From assembly GCA_036655355.1 (NCBI GenBank), contig JAVVQG010000011.1, positions 81,468-145,467 of the forward strand: a DNA stretch of 64,000 nucleotides, written 5' to 3'. Each line of letters begins with the position of its first letter. The stretch's first letter is position 1. Both the position numbers and the translations under genes were made by a program. The notes beneath the pieces are model-generated. The model had not been told where the DNA came from, made no database searches, and was given only the letters and a program-made list of their open reading frames with translations. The stretch comes from JAUNSR01 sp036655355. GTDB lineage: Bacteria; Bacteroidota; Bacteroidia; Bacteroidales; JAUNSR01. This document shows positions 16,128 to 25,483 of this stretch, one piece after another.

Positions 16128-17126
16128 TTATTTAACGTATAATTTTGTCGTCGCACTCCATGCATCACCCGGTTCAACCACCTGAAATCCGGTTACTTCG
16201 GGATCCAAAGAGAGGTTTGGCGCATTGATCGCCCAAGTTTGCGGCTCGGGACACATATACCCCGCGGTTCCGCCGTTATTCCAAATCGTCCAATGTTTAT
16301 ACTGCTCATCCACTTCATAGAACACGGCGTCGCCGGTACGTTGATTCTGGAAGATGGCTCCGTTAAACGATTCCCCCCCTAACGGAAGCGAGCGATTGGT
16401 CAAGGCTCGTTCTACGGGATAATCCGTCGGATTCATACCGGTGGTACGCAACAAACGCAACTGTTCGTCGAGCGGCAACAGCTTCTCGGTAGGCAGACTA
16501 CGTTCATTCAACTCCCACTCCTCGCCCACCGACAGGAACATCTTATATTCGTCGTCACCCTCCATGAAAGGCACATTGATCGGTGTATGGAATCCAACGC
16601 CCAAAGGCATATCCGAATCACTGTCATTTACAAACGTAACGGTTTGCTCCAATCCCGCTTCAGAAAGATGAAACGTCATGCGACATTCGAACTGATGTGG
16701 GAAATTGCGGTAAATGGCATCGTTCACCATGTTGGAGAAATAGGACGTTTCCACTTCAACATAATCGGCACCGACAAACGTCTTCGTGACCGTAAACGGC
16801 TCATTCTTCAGGATGCCATGGTGATAGTTGTGTTGAGCGGGTATGGTGATGGGGAATTCGTAGGTATGCTCTCCGTATGTATATTTTCCGTCGGCGATCC
16901 GGTTGGGCGGAAACAAAAGCGGCAATCCGTACACATGCGGTCTTTTCAAGAACGCATCCAATTCACCCTCCGCCGGCGAATGAAGGATATCGATTTTCTT
17001 CTCTTTGTGGTACAAACGTACCAGGTTGGCCCCAACGGAAGGAATCAATACAGCCTCGTATCCTCCTGCCTCCATTCGAACCGCATCGGCTCCTCTGAAT
17101 TGTATCTTCTCTATCTTCATCTGCAT
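16128..17126 (-). CDS. Aldose 1-epimerase family protein
   Basis: Catalyses anomer interconversion of aldoses. The 332-residue protein from MQMKIEKIQFRG shows the family strand order, the catalytic histidine in AQHNYHHGILKNEPF, a second His in GVGFHTPINVPF, and an acidic residue in MCPEPQTWAINAPN near the C-terminus. The upstream ORF extension to 17168 is not conserved-looking and is rejected; M17 (17120) is another possible start. A -7 box at 17206-17213 would give a leader of about 75 nt. It is followed by the outer-membrane barrel gene. GalM-type sugar specificity cannot be read from sequence. Confidence 0.87.
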   Translation of the reverse strand: MQMKIEKIQFRGADAVRMEAGGYEAVLIPSVGANLVRLYHKEKKIDILHSPAEGELDAFLKRPHVYGLPLLFPPNRIADGKYTYGEHTYEFPITIPAQHNYHHGILKNEPFTVTKTFVGADYVEVETSYFSNMVNDAIYRNFPHQFECRMTFHLSEAGLEQTVTFVNDSDSDMPLGVGFHTPINVPFMEGDDEYKMFLSVGEEWELNERSLPTEKLLPLDEQLRLLRTTGMNPTDYPVERALTNRSLPLGGESFNGAIFQNQRTGDAVFYEVDEQYKHWTIWNNGGTAGYMCPEPQTWAINAPNLSLDPEVTGFQVVEPGDAWSATTKLYVK

Positions 17127-17205
17127 AAATCTATTTTTATCATAAAGGGATGCAGCCCACCCAAACACACGAAAGGCAGGGCGGTTTCATCCACGATTCA
17201 CGACG

Positions 17206-17213
17206 CAAAAATA
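17206..17213 (-). promoter_or_regulatory. Bacteroidota -7 box of the aldose epimerase gene
   Basis: Reads TATTTTTG then CG on minus, in the 371-bp divergent region (17127-17497) that separates this gene from hflX. Confidence 0.55.
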
Positions 17214-17371
17214 GGTAAACTATATATAAATCATACTTTTTCAGTAATTTGTTTTATTTTTGAGTCGTATCGAAAAGAACGCTTCCGAGATAAACTTCTT
17301 ATTCACAGTAGTTGTTTATAGATAGATTCGATGTATCTTCAGACAACGAAGATGCTTTGCTCCTAATTGAT

Positions 17372-17379
17372 TATATTTG
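17372..17379 (+). promoter_or_regulatory. Bacteroidota -7 box of hflX
   Basis: Reads TATATTTG on plus. Transcription would begin near 17385 and give a leader of about 110 nt that contains the small ORF at 17402-17479. Confidence 0.55.
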
Positions 17380-17401
17380 TATCCGATAAGCGAATATACG
17401 A

Positions 17402-17479
17402 ATGAGATCGCCACAACTCAACCCGAGTCGAGACACCCGGTTAAAGGGATACGGCTGGCGCATCCGACTTGAATGTTAA
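17402..17479 (+). CDS. Possible 25-codon leader ORF upstream of hflX
   Basis: An ATG-to-TAA ORF starting MRSPQLNPSRDTRLKGYGWR and ending IRLEC. It begins about 17 nt after the predicted transcription start and stops 18 bp before the hflX ATG. The base composition is higher in G+C than the flanks. It could be a leader peptide, a decayed gene fragment or chance; no homologue is recognised. Confidence 0.25.
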   Translation: MRSPQLNPSRDTRLKGYGWRIRLEC

Positions 17480-17497
17480 AAAATAGATTATATATAA

Positions 17498-18730
17498 ATG
17501 AAAGATTTCATCTTATCTAAACAAGAGAACGAAAAGACCGTTTTGGTGGGATTGATCACCAATCAGCAGAACGAGGCCAAAGCAAACGAGTACCTTGATG
17601 AGCTTGCTTTTCTGGCGGAAACTGCCGGTGCCGAACCGGTTAAGAAATTCTTGCAACGTCTTGATCAGCCAAACTCCGTTACCTTCGTAGGGGTGGGGAA
17701 ACTGGAAGAGATCAAACAATATATTCAAGAAAACGAAATCGGATTGGTAATCTTTGATGACGACCTTTCTCCGAAACAGCTGAAAAATATCGAAAACGAG
17801 CTACAGGTTAAAATCCTTGACCGTACAACGCTTATTCTGGATATCTTTGCGAATCGCGCGCAGACAGCCAGCGCTAAAACGCAGGTTGAATTGGCGCAAT
17901 ACCAATACTTGCTTCCGCGATTGACCCGCATGTGGACCCACCTAGAACGTCAAAAAGGGGGTATCGGGATGCGCGGTCCGGGTGAGACGCAGATCGAGAC
18001 CGACCGTCGTATCATCCTCGACAAAATCTCACGCCTGAAAGAGGAACTTCGTCAGATCGACAAACAAAAGGCTACCCAACGTAAGAATCGCGGTAAAATG
18101 GTTCGCGTCGCTTTGGTGGGATATACCAATGTGGGGAAATCGACACTGATGAACGTTCTCAGCAAATCAGACGTTTTCGCTGAAAACAAACTCTTCGCAA
18201 CTTTGGATACCACGGTTCGTAAAGTGATCGTTGAAAACCTTCCTTTCCTAACGGCCGATACCGTAGGATTCATCCGTAAATTGCCCACTCACTTGGTAGA
18301 GTCGTTCAAATCGACGCTTGACGAGGTGCGTGAAGCAGACCTGCTGGTGCATGTGGTGGATATCTCACATCCCACTTTCGAGGATCAGATTGAAGTGGTG
18401 ACCAAAACACTGAACGAAGTATGTGGCGCCGAAAGCAAACCGGTCTTATTGGTATTCAACAAGATCGACGCTTACAAACACGTACCGAAAGATGCGGACG
18501 ACCTGACGCCGATCAAAAAAGAGAACATCTCTCTTGAGGAGCTGAAAGCAACATGGATGGCTAAGATGAACGACAACTGCATCTTCATTTCGGCTAAAAA
18601 CAAAGAAAACATGGAAGAGTTGAAAGTCAAACTCTACGATATGGTGAAAGAGATCCATGTACAACGATTCCCTTACAACGACTTCCTTTTCCAGAAGTAC
18701 GATGAAGATTATGAGAATTACGAGGCGTAA
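17498..18730 (+). CDS. hflX: Ribosome-associated GTPase HflX
   Basis: GTPase that binds the 50S subunit and rescues or splits stalled ribosomes under stress. The 410-residue protein has the N-terminal HflX domain (FVGVGKLEEIKQYI; LDIFANRAQTASAKTQVELA), the family motif GIGMRGPGETQIETDRR, and a GTPase domain with G1 GYTNVGKST near residue 209, G3 DTVGFI near 254 and G4 NKID near 322. The length is typical. It is monocistronic, with its own -7 box at 17372-17379 and a strong terminator at 18749-18787. Confidence 0.96.
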   Translation: MKDFILSKQENEKTVLVGLITNQQNEAKANEYLDELAFLAETAGAEPVKKFLQRLDQPNSVTFVGVGKLEEIKQYIQENEIGLVIFDDDLSPKQLKNIENELQVKILDRTTLILDIFANRAQTASAKTQVELAQYQYLLPRLTRMWTHLERQKGGIGMRGPGETQIETDRRIILDKISRLKEELRQIDKQKATQRKNRGKMVRVALVGYTNVGKSTLMNVLSKSDVFAENKLFATLDTTVRKVIVENLPFLTADTVGFIRKLPTHLVESFKSTLDEVREADLLVHVVDISHPTFEDQIEVVTKTLNEVCGAESKPVLLVFNKIDAYKHVPKDADDLTPIKKENISLEELKATWMAKMNDNCIFISAKNKENMEELKVKLYDMVKEIHVQRFPYNDFLFQKYDEDYENYEA

Positions 18731-18748
18731 GCCAAATTATAAGATGTA

Positions 18749-18787
18749 AAAAGGCGCGTATTTCCGAATCGGAAATACGCGCCTTTT
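18749..18787. terminator. Strong terminator shared by hflX and the GH144-type gene
   Basis: AAAAGGCGCGTATTTCC pairs with GGAAATACGCGCCTTTT around a 5-nt loop. It stands between convergent genes and has A/T flanks on both sides, so it can work in both directions. Confidence 0.9.
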
Positions 18788-18808
18788 CTATTTTTATCAA
18801 CCCGCAGG

Positions 18809-20002
18809 TTAATGTGTCTTTGTCATTTTGGGTTTCAAGATGTAATTCAGATTCGCAATGCCCGTCTTCACCTCGGGACAACTCATAAAGAGTCGCCACA
18901 ACAACTCCGAGCGGTAATTTTCTATCACGGGTGCAATTTTCACCTGTTCAAAGGCGTTGTAACGGACACTATCATTCTTTACATCTTCCTTACAGCGCTC
19001 CATAAATCCGTATTCACCCCAACTTCTGTTCTCCATCTTGAAATAAAGATCTTTGAGCTGTTTCATTGAGGAATCGGGCATATAAGGGAATTCATCTATC
19101 TCAAATCCGAGCGATGCACATCGCTCGCAATGACGCTGTGGAAGAATCGCCGGATTTGTTTTTCGTAACTCTCCGAGATTATTCAGTACCTCTTGCGGGA
19201 TGCCGAGACTTGGAATTCGCTCCTCACCCCGATTGAGATTCAGAAATTTCGAGGTGGAAATCGGATAGGTCGGTGAAGAAGCCCCAAGCACATAGGCGAT
19301 CATCCCTCCGTTATCCCATCCCAAAGGATAACTCTTCTCCCAGGTATGTTCGGGACTCCAATTACTGAAAAGCAAGTCGGTTCCGTTTTGATACCATTTC
19401 CACTCCATGTTATGCCAGAGCTTATTGATTTTATTCACCAACGAACGTTCGCTTTCGGATGAGTTATTGAAGTATTGACGTGCACACAGCAACCCCTGCA
19501 TCAGCAAGGCGCTTTCCGCCACATCTCCCCCTTTTTCCGTTTCGTCCGAGGATCTCATTTTTCCCGTTATCCCATCTAAACGACGAGGCCACATTCCATG
19601 AAAACGGTCGGCTTCCATCAGAAAATCCACAATCAGGTGAAAGCGGTTCAAACCCTCCTGTCGCGTAATGAATCCGCGCTCCATCCCTACGATCAATCCC
19701 GCGATTCCGAAACCACTGTTCCCGATCGTTACGATGCCGGACGTCGGTTTGTGAAGATCTTCACCCAAAAGCATCTGTTCACGAGCCAGTCCGGAATTTA
19801 TCTCCGCCCCTTCCCACATATAATTAAAGTGCGCCTTTTGAATATAGGTAAGAAAATCATCGTCATTCTTAAACTCCGTCTTTCTCTTTTCCACCTCTTG
19901 TACGATAGATACAGCCTTTCGGACCGGAGGTGTATATTGGCAATTTGACAATATCAGAACAGAGAGAATTGAAATCAAACCAAAGCGCAAAATAGTAGTC
20001 AT
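18809..20002 (-). CDS. Glucoamylase-like (PF10091/GH144-type) lipoprotein with an internal replacement
   Basis: A 397-residue lipoprotein (MTTILRFGLISILSVLILSN then the lipobox Cys21). The N-terminal half follows the PF10091/GH144 alpha-toroid: FNYMWEGAE, GEDLHKPTSGIVTIGNSGFG, NWSPEHTWEKSYPLGWDNGG and YVLGASSPTYPI. The end also fits (MPDSSMKQLKDLYFKMENRS; ENYRSELLWRLFMSCPEV). Between them, roughly residues 240-300, the usual stretch of about 120 residues with GPLF..HYS and NDxGxIxPTAALSS is missing. Its place is taken by foreign-looking sequence containing ILPQRHCERCASLGFEID, the translation of an interspersed palindromic repeat (19108-19135). The frame stays open, but catalytic function is doubtful. 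Family members cleave beta-1,2-glucan or related glucans. It may be part of the nearby SusC/D locus. Confidence 0.72.
   Translation of the reverse strand: MTTILRFGLISILSVLILSNCQYTPPVRKAVSIVQEVEKRKTEFKNDDDFLTYIQKAHFNYMWEGAEINSGLAREQMLLGEDLHKPTSGIVTIGNSGFGIAGLIVGMERGFITRQEGLNRFHLIVDFLMEADRFHGMWPRRLDGITGKMRSSDETEKGGDVAESALLMQGLLCARQYFNNSSESERSLVNKINKLWHNMEWKWYQNGTDLLFSNWSPEHTWEKSYPLGWDNGGMIAYVLGASSPTYPISTSKFLNLNRGEERIPSLGIPQEVLNNLGELRKTNPAILPQRHCERCASLGFEIDEFPYMPDSSMKQLKDLYFKMENRSWGEYGFMERCKEDVKNDSVRYNAFEQVKIAPVIENYRSELLWRLFMSCPEVKTGIANLNYILKPKMTKTH
19104..19135. repeat. Interspersed palindromic repeat inside the GH144-type gene
   Basis: CGAGCGATG-CA-CATCGCTCG (19108-19127) is a perfect 9-bp inverted repeat followed by CAATGACG, the classic form of intergenic REP-like elements in many bacteria. 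Here it is translated within a gene. No second copy was seen in this window. Confidence 0.7.
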
Positions 20003-20077
20003 GGAAAAAGGGTGTAAAGATTATTTCGGGCATCAACCAATCAACTTAATTTTATAAAATTTTCATAGTTAATAATA

Positions 20078-20085
20078 CAAACTTA
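20078..20085 (-). promoter_or_regulatory. Bacteroidota -7 box of the GH144-type gene
   Basis: Reads TAAGTTTG on the minus strand, 75 bp upstream of the ATG. The rest of the 285-bp gap (20003-20287) is A/T-rich with no other feature seen. Confidence 0.5.
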
Positions 20086-20287
20086 ACACACTATTGAGAA
20101 CGATGCAATTATTTCGATACGGTAAGCATACCACTTTTTAAAAAAAATATTTATACTACCTCTATTTTCCTACTACATAGACCACAAAAAGACTAAATAC
20201 CAATTCTTTACAAACAAGAAAAAGAATTAGGCAAAATGCATAATAACGATGTTATTTTTATGTTTCAATACGGAATCAGGTAGATAA

Positions 20288-23152
20288 TCATTGAAAGTTT
20301 ATCATGAATTCCACGAGATTATCCCCCTCATTCAAGTTCAGTTTCTTGCGGACACGATACCTCGCCGCTTCAATTCCGCGTATCGACACATTCTGAAAAC
20401 GAGCCATGTCTTTGGTAGGCATATTCAATCGCAGAAAAGCGCAAAGACGGAGATCCCCCGCGGTCAAATCAGGATAACGCTCTTTCAGGTTACGGAAAAA
20501 ATCATGATGGATCTGATCGAAATTCCGCTGATAAACGCTCCACTCATCCTCTTTTATCAACCGTTCCTCAATCTGCCGGATCACGGCATGAAAGAACTTC
20601 TTTGAAGAGGTACTTTTTAGAACCTGCTCCTGCATCTCTTTCTTCAATCCTTTCAGGAAATCGTCGTAAGAGATCAAGGTAAGCGTGGCACTTGCCAATT
20701 CTTTACTTTTGTACGTAAGTTGATCTTCGAGCTTCTCCTTCTCCAGTTTTACGATAAGCTGCTCCTGCACCTTGAGTTGTTGCTCCTGCAGGCGACTTTC
20801 AATCTCAATCTGTCGGTTTCGCTTTTCAACTTCTCTCCGCGTATAGAAACGGATCAGTGCGGTGAGTGCGACTCCGGTAACGAACATGTAAAGCAACACG
20901 GCCCACCAACTCAGATAAACCGGCTTGTTGATTACGAAAGGATAAGCGGTCCGGGTAAGAATGTTCCCTTTTGAATCTCTCACTTCCGCTTCAAAGAGAT
21001 AAGAGCCGTAGTTGAGATTCGAATAAGACACCTTCAGATTACCCTCTTGTCTCACCCAGTTTTCATCAAATCCTTTCAATCGGCTCCATACGGAAACCTC
21101 TTGTTCGGAGAAATGGGGATAAGACAAATCGATTTGTATCATATTGTATCGATAGTCCGGAAAGCGGCGATTCGGGTCACTACCCACCGGAAGCGAAATC
21201 GGTTCGGTCTGCTTTGGGCCGCTCATTTTCACACCGGAAACAAACAGTTCGGGCTGTTCGGGAAGCGAAAGGTTCTTCCGCAGATCGAATCGCCCCAATC
21301 CTCCGTTCAGGTTGAAATAACAAACCCCTTCGGCATCACGGAAAATATGTCCCTGTTTCTCTATCGGCGCATCCTCGAACAATGCCATCGGAAGGGTATA
21401 GATGAGTCGAAAACTGTTCTCCTCATACTTCAGCAGGTTGTATTCGTTATCCCGTATGAACCAATACAATTGATCGTTAACAGGAGTAATGCGATAACTA
21501 TCCGCCAAATAACCGAAATCAGTATTCAACAAATCGTAAGGAATAATCCGGTCTTCCAAATCCTCATAGGTATAGAAAGCCTCCCCGTCCGAAAAGATAA
21601 CGCGTCCCCTCAACTGCATGACGTTGATCAGACGCTCTTCGTGGTCGGGATTCAGCGTGGGATAAAAGGAGATATCGTTGATGTTGCGGAGCGTTTCGTC
21701 TAAACGGATGCGATACATCCCCGAATATACCCGCGTGGCCCAAATATTCCCGGCGGCATCCACTTCGATTTCTTTGATGCGGTGATTGAAATCTCTGATC
21801 ACATGACTGAAGGTCCACTGATCATCCTCCCCTTTCAGAAAAACATTCAATGCCGCATACGATTGTACCAACAGAACGGACTGCCCGTGCAACTTGCAAA
21901 TACGGTAAAACATTCCCCCTGCGTGCGTACCGGGAATAAGTTCTGCCTTTCCGTTCCGAATCTTCATCACCCCCTTGTTGTGGCCCACCAACACCTGTCT
22001 TCCGATCTTTGAGACAAACCAACTCTGCTCTTCGGTACCCGGTATCAGTGCGGGAGTGCCAAATTCACCCGAAAGCGAAAACACCCCTTGGTTCGTAGCC
22101 AGATAGGAGTGATCCCGATCTTTATAAATATCATACACCATTCCGACATCGACACCTGTGGGACGATAAAGGGAGATGGGGGAATTCTTGCGGATATAGG
22201 CACATCCGTTATCCAGTCCGAGCCATACATTCTCGTTCGCATCTTCGAAAATCGCCAATACCGTATTATTCTTCAACACGTTATCGCGATTGAGGTGCCA
22301 AAGCAGTTTGCCCTTCTTATCCAAGGCATACACTCCATCGGAGATCGTACCGATAATATAACAGGAATCCTTGGTTAATATGGCACGGTTGCAGGTGGCG
22401 TTTGCCAGTTGATCGCTAACCCCGATGTTCCAAGGCCGGAGATTCTCCCCGTCAAACAAAAACGGACCGTGGGATGCCGTGATCAGCATCAGTTGCTCAT
22501 CATAGGGCAATACGGCGATTACATGATCATTGTGCAATTGTGCAGGAGAGAGAACATCTTTAAAAACACCATCTTCCAAACGGGAAAAGTAACCCTGTAT
22601 GAATTGCGCATACAACGCATCGCCTGCAGTAAAGAAGAAGAGTGGAGTCCAGGGACAATCTCCCCGCTCTACCCGTTTCCCGTCATACGTAAAATAGGAG
22701 GAGAAGGATTGAAAATAAAGTGATCCCCGATGTTCCCGTATGCTCCAGAATTCGTCGTTGGGACGCATCTCGGACAGCACCGAATCGCTTAATATATTGT
22801 ATTGCAACTCATTATTCTCATCCGCTTCAAAATAACCGAATTGTTCGAAAGAACCCACATAGATGCGACCGTCTTCACTCACGTGCACCGAACGCACCGG
22901 TCGATCGTTGGGAAGAGGCCACAACAACCACCGTTTGCCGTCGAACTGCATCAGCCCTTTATGGTTTCCGATATAGATGACTCCCTGTTTATTCTGTGCC
23001 ACCGCCCAGTTTTGCTTACCCGCCATGTATTCTGAAGCCGCATAGTTTGAAACCTGCGGAATGAACGGAACCTGCATCGTCTCGGAAAACACAACCTGAA
23101 CAGGAATAAAAAGAAGTAAAAGAAGAATAAATAGACAAAATCTGTTTCTCAT
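20288..23152 (-). CDS. SusR-like membrane-spanning sensor/regulator
   Basis: A 954-residue regulator that joins an outside sensor to a DNA-binding tail. Order: signal peptide (MRNRFCLFILLLLLFIPVQV), a periplasmic two-component-regulator-type propeller (about 30-640), a Y_Y_Y domain (about 680-760; WSRLKGFDENWVRQEGN, LNYGSYLFEAEVRDSKGN), one membrane helix (LSWWAVLLYMFVTGVALTAL, near 775), a charged coiled coil (about 800-855), and a C-terminal LuxR-type helix-turn-helix (LTAGDLRLCAFLRLNMPTKD, IEAARYRVRKKLNLNEGDN). There is no kinase or receiver domain, as in Bacteroides SusR. Its neighbours, a GH144-type lipoprotein and SusC/SusD, suggest it senses glycan breakdown products. The ligand and target operon are inferred. 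Confidence 0.87.
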   Translation of the reverse strand: MRNRFCLFILLLLLFIPVQVVFSETMQVPFIPQVSNYAASEYMAGKQNWAVAQNKQGVIYIGNHKGLMQFDGKRWLLWPLPNDRPVRSVHVSEDGRIYVGSFEQFGYFEADENNELQYNILSDSVLSEMRPNDEFWSIREHRGSLYFQSFSSYFTYDGKRVERGDCPWTPLFFFTAGDALYAQFIQGYFSRLEDGVFKDVLSPAQLHNDHVIAVLPYDEQLMLITASHGPFLFDGENLRPWNIGVSDQLANATCNRAILTKDSCYIIGTISDGVYALDKKGKLLWHLNRDNVLKNNTVLAIFEDANENVWLGLDNGCAYIRKNSPISLYRPTGVDVGMVYDIYKDRDHSYLATNQGVFSLSGEFGTPALIPGTEEQSWFVSKIGRQVLVGHNKGVMKIRNGKAELIPGTHAGGMFYRICKLHGQSVLLVQSYAALNVFLKGEDDQWTFSHVIRDFNHRIKEIEVDAAGNIWATRVYSGMYRIRLDETLRNINDISFYPTLNPDHEERLINVMQLRGRVIFSDGEAFYTYEDLEDRIIPYDLLNTDFGYLADSYRITPVNDQLYWFIRDNEYNLLKYEENSFRLIYTLPMALFEDAPIEKQGHIFRDAEGVCYFNLNGGLGRFDLRKNLSLPEQPELFVSGVKMSGPKQTEPISLPVGSDPNRRFPDYRYNMIQIDLSYPHFSEQEVSVWSRLKGFDENWVRQEGNLKVSYSNLNYGSYLFEAEVRDSKGNILTRTAYPFVINKPVYLSWWAVLLYMFVTGVALTALIRFYTRREVEKRNRQIEIESRLQEQQLKVQEQLIVKLEKEKLEDQLTYKSKELASATLTLISYDDFLKGLKKEMQEQVLKSTSSKKFFHAVIRQIEERLIKEDEWSVYQRNFDQIHHDFFRNLKERYPDLTAGDLRLCAFLRLNMPTKDMARFQNVSIRGIEAARYRVRKKLNLNEGDNLVEFMINFQ

Positions 23153-23406
23153 CGAAAGGTGCCCCTCTTAATAATCATAACAACTTAAAATAGAAGGATT
23201 GAAATATCCCTTCTATTTATAATCAACGGTATAAATTTAATAAACGACAACCCAAACAACGGCAGGAGCGTTGTTTTATTAAAATTATTTATCAAAAGGA
23301 TACGATTAAAGAGGTTATTTATACAAACAAATTTAAGTTAAATAGACTCTTTTCTTTCATCTTTCTTTTTCTTACGGTTGTTATAATAGATAAATGAGCT
23401 TCGGAT

Positions 23407-25398
23407 ATGGAATACAGGAGAAATCTTACGGATGCAGAGATTGCCATACTCTCTCAACAAAATTGCAAATGCAACGACTGGAGCAGGATAAAAGTTGGAA
23501 ATGAATTTAATCCCTTGGCGGTGAGAGACACTACGTTATCGGGAGAGGTGCATCTCGGGGCGTTCAGGAAGAGCTATCTCTTAGCGGGGGGCATCCCGTT
23601 TCCGGCGGGTATTTACAACGCCCGGCTGCACAACTGTTCGGTAGGTGACGATTGTCTGATTCGCAACGTGAACGGTTATCTTGCGAATTGCGACATCGCC
23701 GGAGATGTCATAATCATGGATGTAAATACGATCCTAACCGAAGGAAAGTCGCATTTCGGGAACAATACCGAAGCGCACGTCCTCAACGAAACGGGAGGAC
23801 GCGAGGTACCCATTTACAACGAACTGTCCGCTCAAATCGGCTATATAATGGCGATGTACCGCTACCGCAAATCCCTCATCGAAAAGATGAAACTACTGAT
23901 CTCCGAATATTCCGCCGAACTGGCATCGCATCGTTGCCGAATCGGGAAAGGTTCGAAAATCATCAATTGCGGCTCACTGCGGAATGTAAACGTGGGAGAA
24001 TACGCCCGATTGTATGGCGTTTCATCGCTTAAAAACGGATCCGTGAACAGCTGCTCGGAAGCCCGCACCCGCGTAGGCGCTGATGTGGTTGCGCGCGATT
24101 TTATCTTCTCTTCGGGCGCTATCGTTTCGGACGGAGCACAGATCACCCGTTCGTTTGTGGGACAGGCAAGTCATGTGGGACACCTTTTTTCGGCCCACGA
24201 TTCACTCATGTTCAGCAACTGCCAACTTGAGAACGGAGAGGCTTGTGCCGTGCTGGCCGGTCCCTATTCGGTGTCAATGCACAAATCGTCGTTACTGATC
24301 GCCGCCATGTACTCTTTTTTGAATGCCGGATCAGGATTCAACCAAAGCAACCACATGTATAAACTCGGCCCGATCCACCAAGGTATCGTTGAACGGGGCG
24401 GCCGCATGGCCTCCGACTCCTATATCTTGTGGCCCGCGAAAATCGGACCGTTCAGCATGGTGATGGGACGCCACATGAAACACCTCGACACGTCGGACCT
24501 CCCCTTCTCCTACATCATTCAGATCGGGACCGAATCGTACATCATGCCGGGAGCGAACCTCCAGCGCGTAGGTACCGTGCGCGATTCCTACAAATGGCCC
24601 GAGCGGGATAAAAGAAGCGATCCGCATCGTTTAGACATCATCAACTTCGATCTGCTCACTCCCTATACGATGAATAAGATACTGCGCGCCTTACAACTGC
24701 TTCGGGATATAAAAGCGAACACTCCGGGCGATGCGCTGAAATATAAATTCCAGGGAGGTGTCATCAAAAGCACCTCGCTCGAAAGGGGCGTTACCCTGTA
24801 CGAAATGGCCGTACGCCGTTATCTGGGGAATACCCTCATCAAACGACTTACCCACGCCAACTACACATCCGTTTATGAACTGCGTGAAGCGTTGCATCGT
24901 CGCTCCTCCACCGGATTGGGTGAATGGGTGGACATGGCCGGTTTCATCGCCCCTGTGATTGAAGTGAATGATGTGCTCGAACGGGTGGAAAGCGGTGAAA
25001 TCAAACGGATCAATGCGATCCAAGAGGAGTTCCGGCGCCTGCAAGAAAAGTATGACGAGATGGAATGGAACTGGAATTCGATACTATTGGAGAGGTGGTA
25101 CAATATCGACCCGGAAGAGATCTCGGTACATGAAATAAAGGCGATACTCAGCTATTGGCACGAAGCGATTATCCGTTTTGACGAATTATTGCTTGAAGAC
25201 GCGGCGAAAGAGTTCCATCAGAGCTCCCGGATCGGTTACGGCATCGACGGCAATGAGGCCGACAGGCTGAGGGATTTTGAAGCCGTCCGGGGTTCGTATG
25301 ACGATCAGGCTTTCGTGCAACAGATTCGAAAGCACATCGAAACAAAAAACAAACTTTACCGTGAGTTGTTACAGAAACTCGACGATCTCCCCTCCTAG
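23407..25398 (+). CDS. DUF4954 family protein with left-handed beta-helix repeats
   Basis: A 663-residue cytosolic protein found mainly in Bacteroidota. The N-terminal 450 residues contain hexapeptide-like turns (HLGAFRKSYLLAGG, CSVGDDCLIRNVNGYLANCD, IGKGSKIINCGSLRNVNVGE, SFVGQASHVGHLFSAHDSLM), typical of acyltransferase-type left-handed beta-helices, and GPYSVSMHKSSLLIAAMYSF is a family-conserved block. The C-terminal 200 residues are helical and charged. It has no signal peptide. The role is unknown; a sugar or nucleotide-sugar acyltransferase-like activity is only a structural guess. It is transcribed away from the SusR-like gene and ends at a bidirectional terminator facing susD. Confidence 0.85.
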   Translation: MEYRRNLTDAEIAILSQQNCKCNDWSRIKVGNEFNPLAVRDTTLSGEVHLGAFRKSYLLAGGIPFPAGIYNARLHNCSVGDDCLIRNVNGYLANCDIAGDVIIMDVNTILTEGKSHFGNNTEAHVLNETGGREVPIYNELSAQIGYIMAMYRYRKSLIEKMKLLISEYSAELASHRCRIGKGSKIINCGSLRNVNVGEYARLYGVSSLKNGSVNSCSEARTRVGADVVARDFIFSSGAIVSDGAQITRSFVGQASHVGHLFSAHDSLMFSNCQLENGEACAVLAGPYSVSMHKSSLLIAAMYSFLNAGSGFNQSNHMYKLGPIHQGIVERGGRMASDSYILWPAKIGPFSMVMGRHMKHLDTSDLPFSYIIQIGTESYIMPGANLQRVGTVRDSYKWPERDKRSDPHRLDIINFDLLTPYTMNKILRALQLLRDIKANTPGDALKYKFQGGVIKSTSLERGVTLYEMAVRRYLGNTLIKRLTHANYTSVYELREALHRRSSTGLGEWVDMAGFIAPVIEVNDVLERVESGEIKRINAIQEEFRRLQEKYDEMEWNWNSILLERWYNIDPEEISVHEIKAILSYWHEAIIRFDELLLEDAAKEFHQSSRIGYGIDGNEADRLRDFEAVRGSYDDQAFVQQIRKHIETKNKLYRELLQKLDDLPS

Positions 25399-25403
25399 AA
25401 TAA

Positions 25404-25465
25404 AGAAACCCCTTGCTGAACCTCTCTTATCGAATCGATAAAACAGGTTTCGCAAGGGGTTTGCT
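25404..25465. terminator. Bidirectional terminator between DUF4954 and susD
   Basis: AAACCCCTTGC (25406-25416) pairs perfectly with GCAAGGGGTTT (25452-25462) around a 35-nt loop that holds a smaller stem (TATCGAATCGATA). Confidence 0.78.
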
Positions 25466-25483
25466 TTATTTCTTTAAGAAACG

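Noticed and set aside
16587..17321. Plus-strand open frame of 244 codons
   Set aside because: It is the opposite strand of the aldose epimerase gene; no domain or signal peptide, and codon use is a mirror of the real gene.
21047..21703. Plus-strand open frame of 218 codons
   Set aside because: Shadow of the SusR-like regulator gene.
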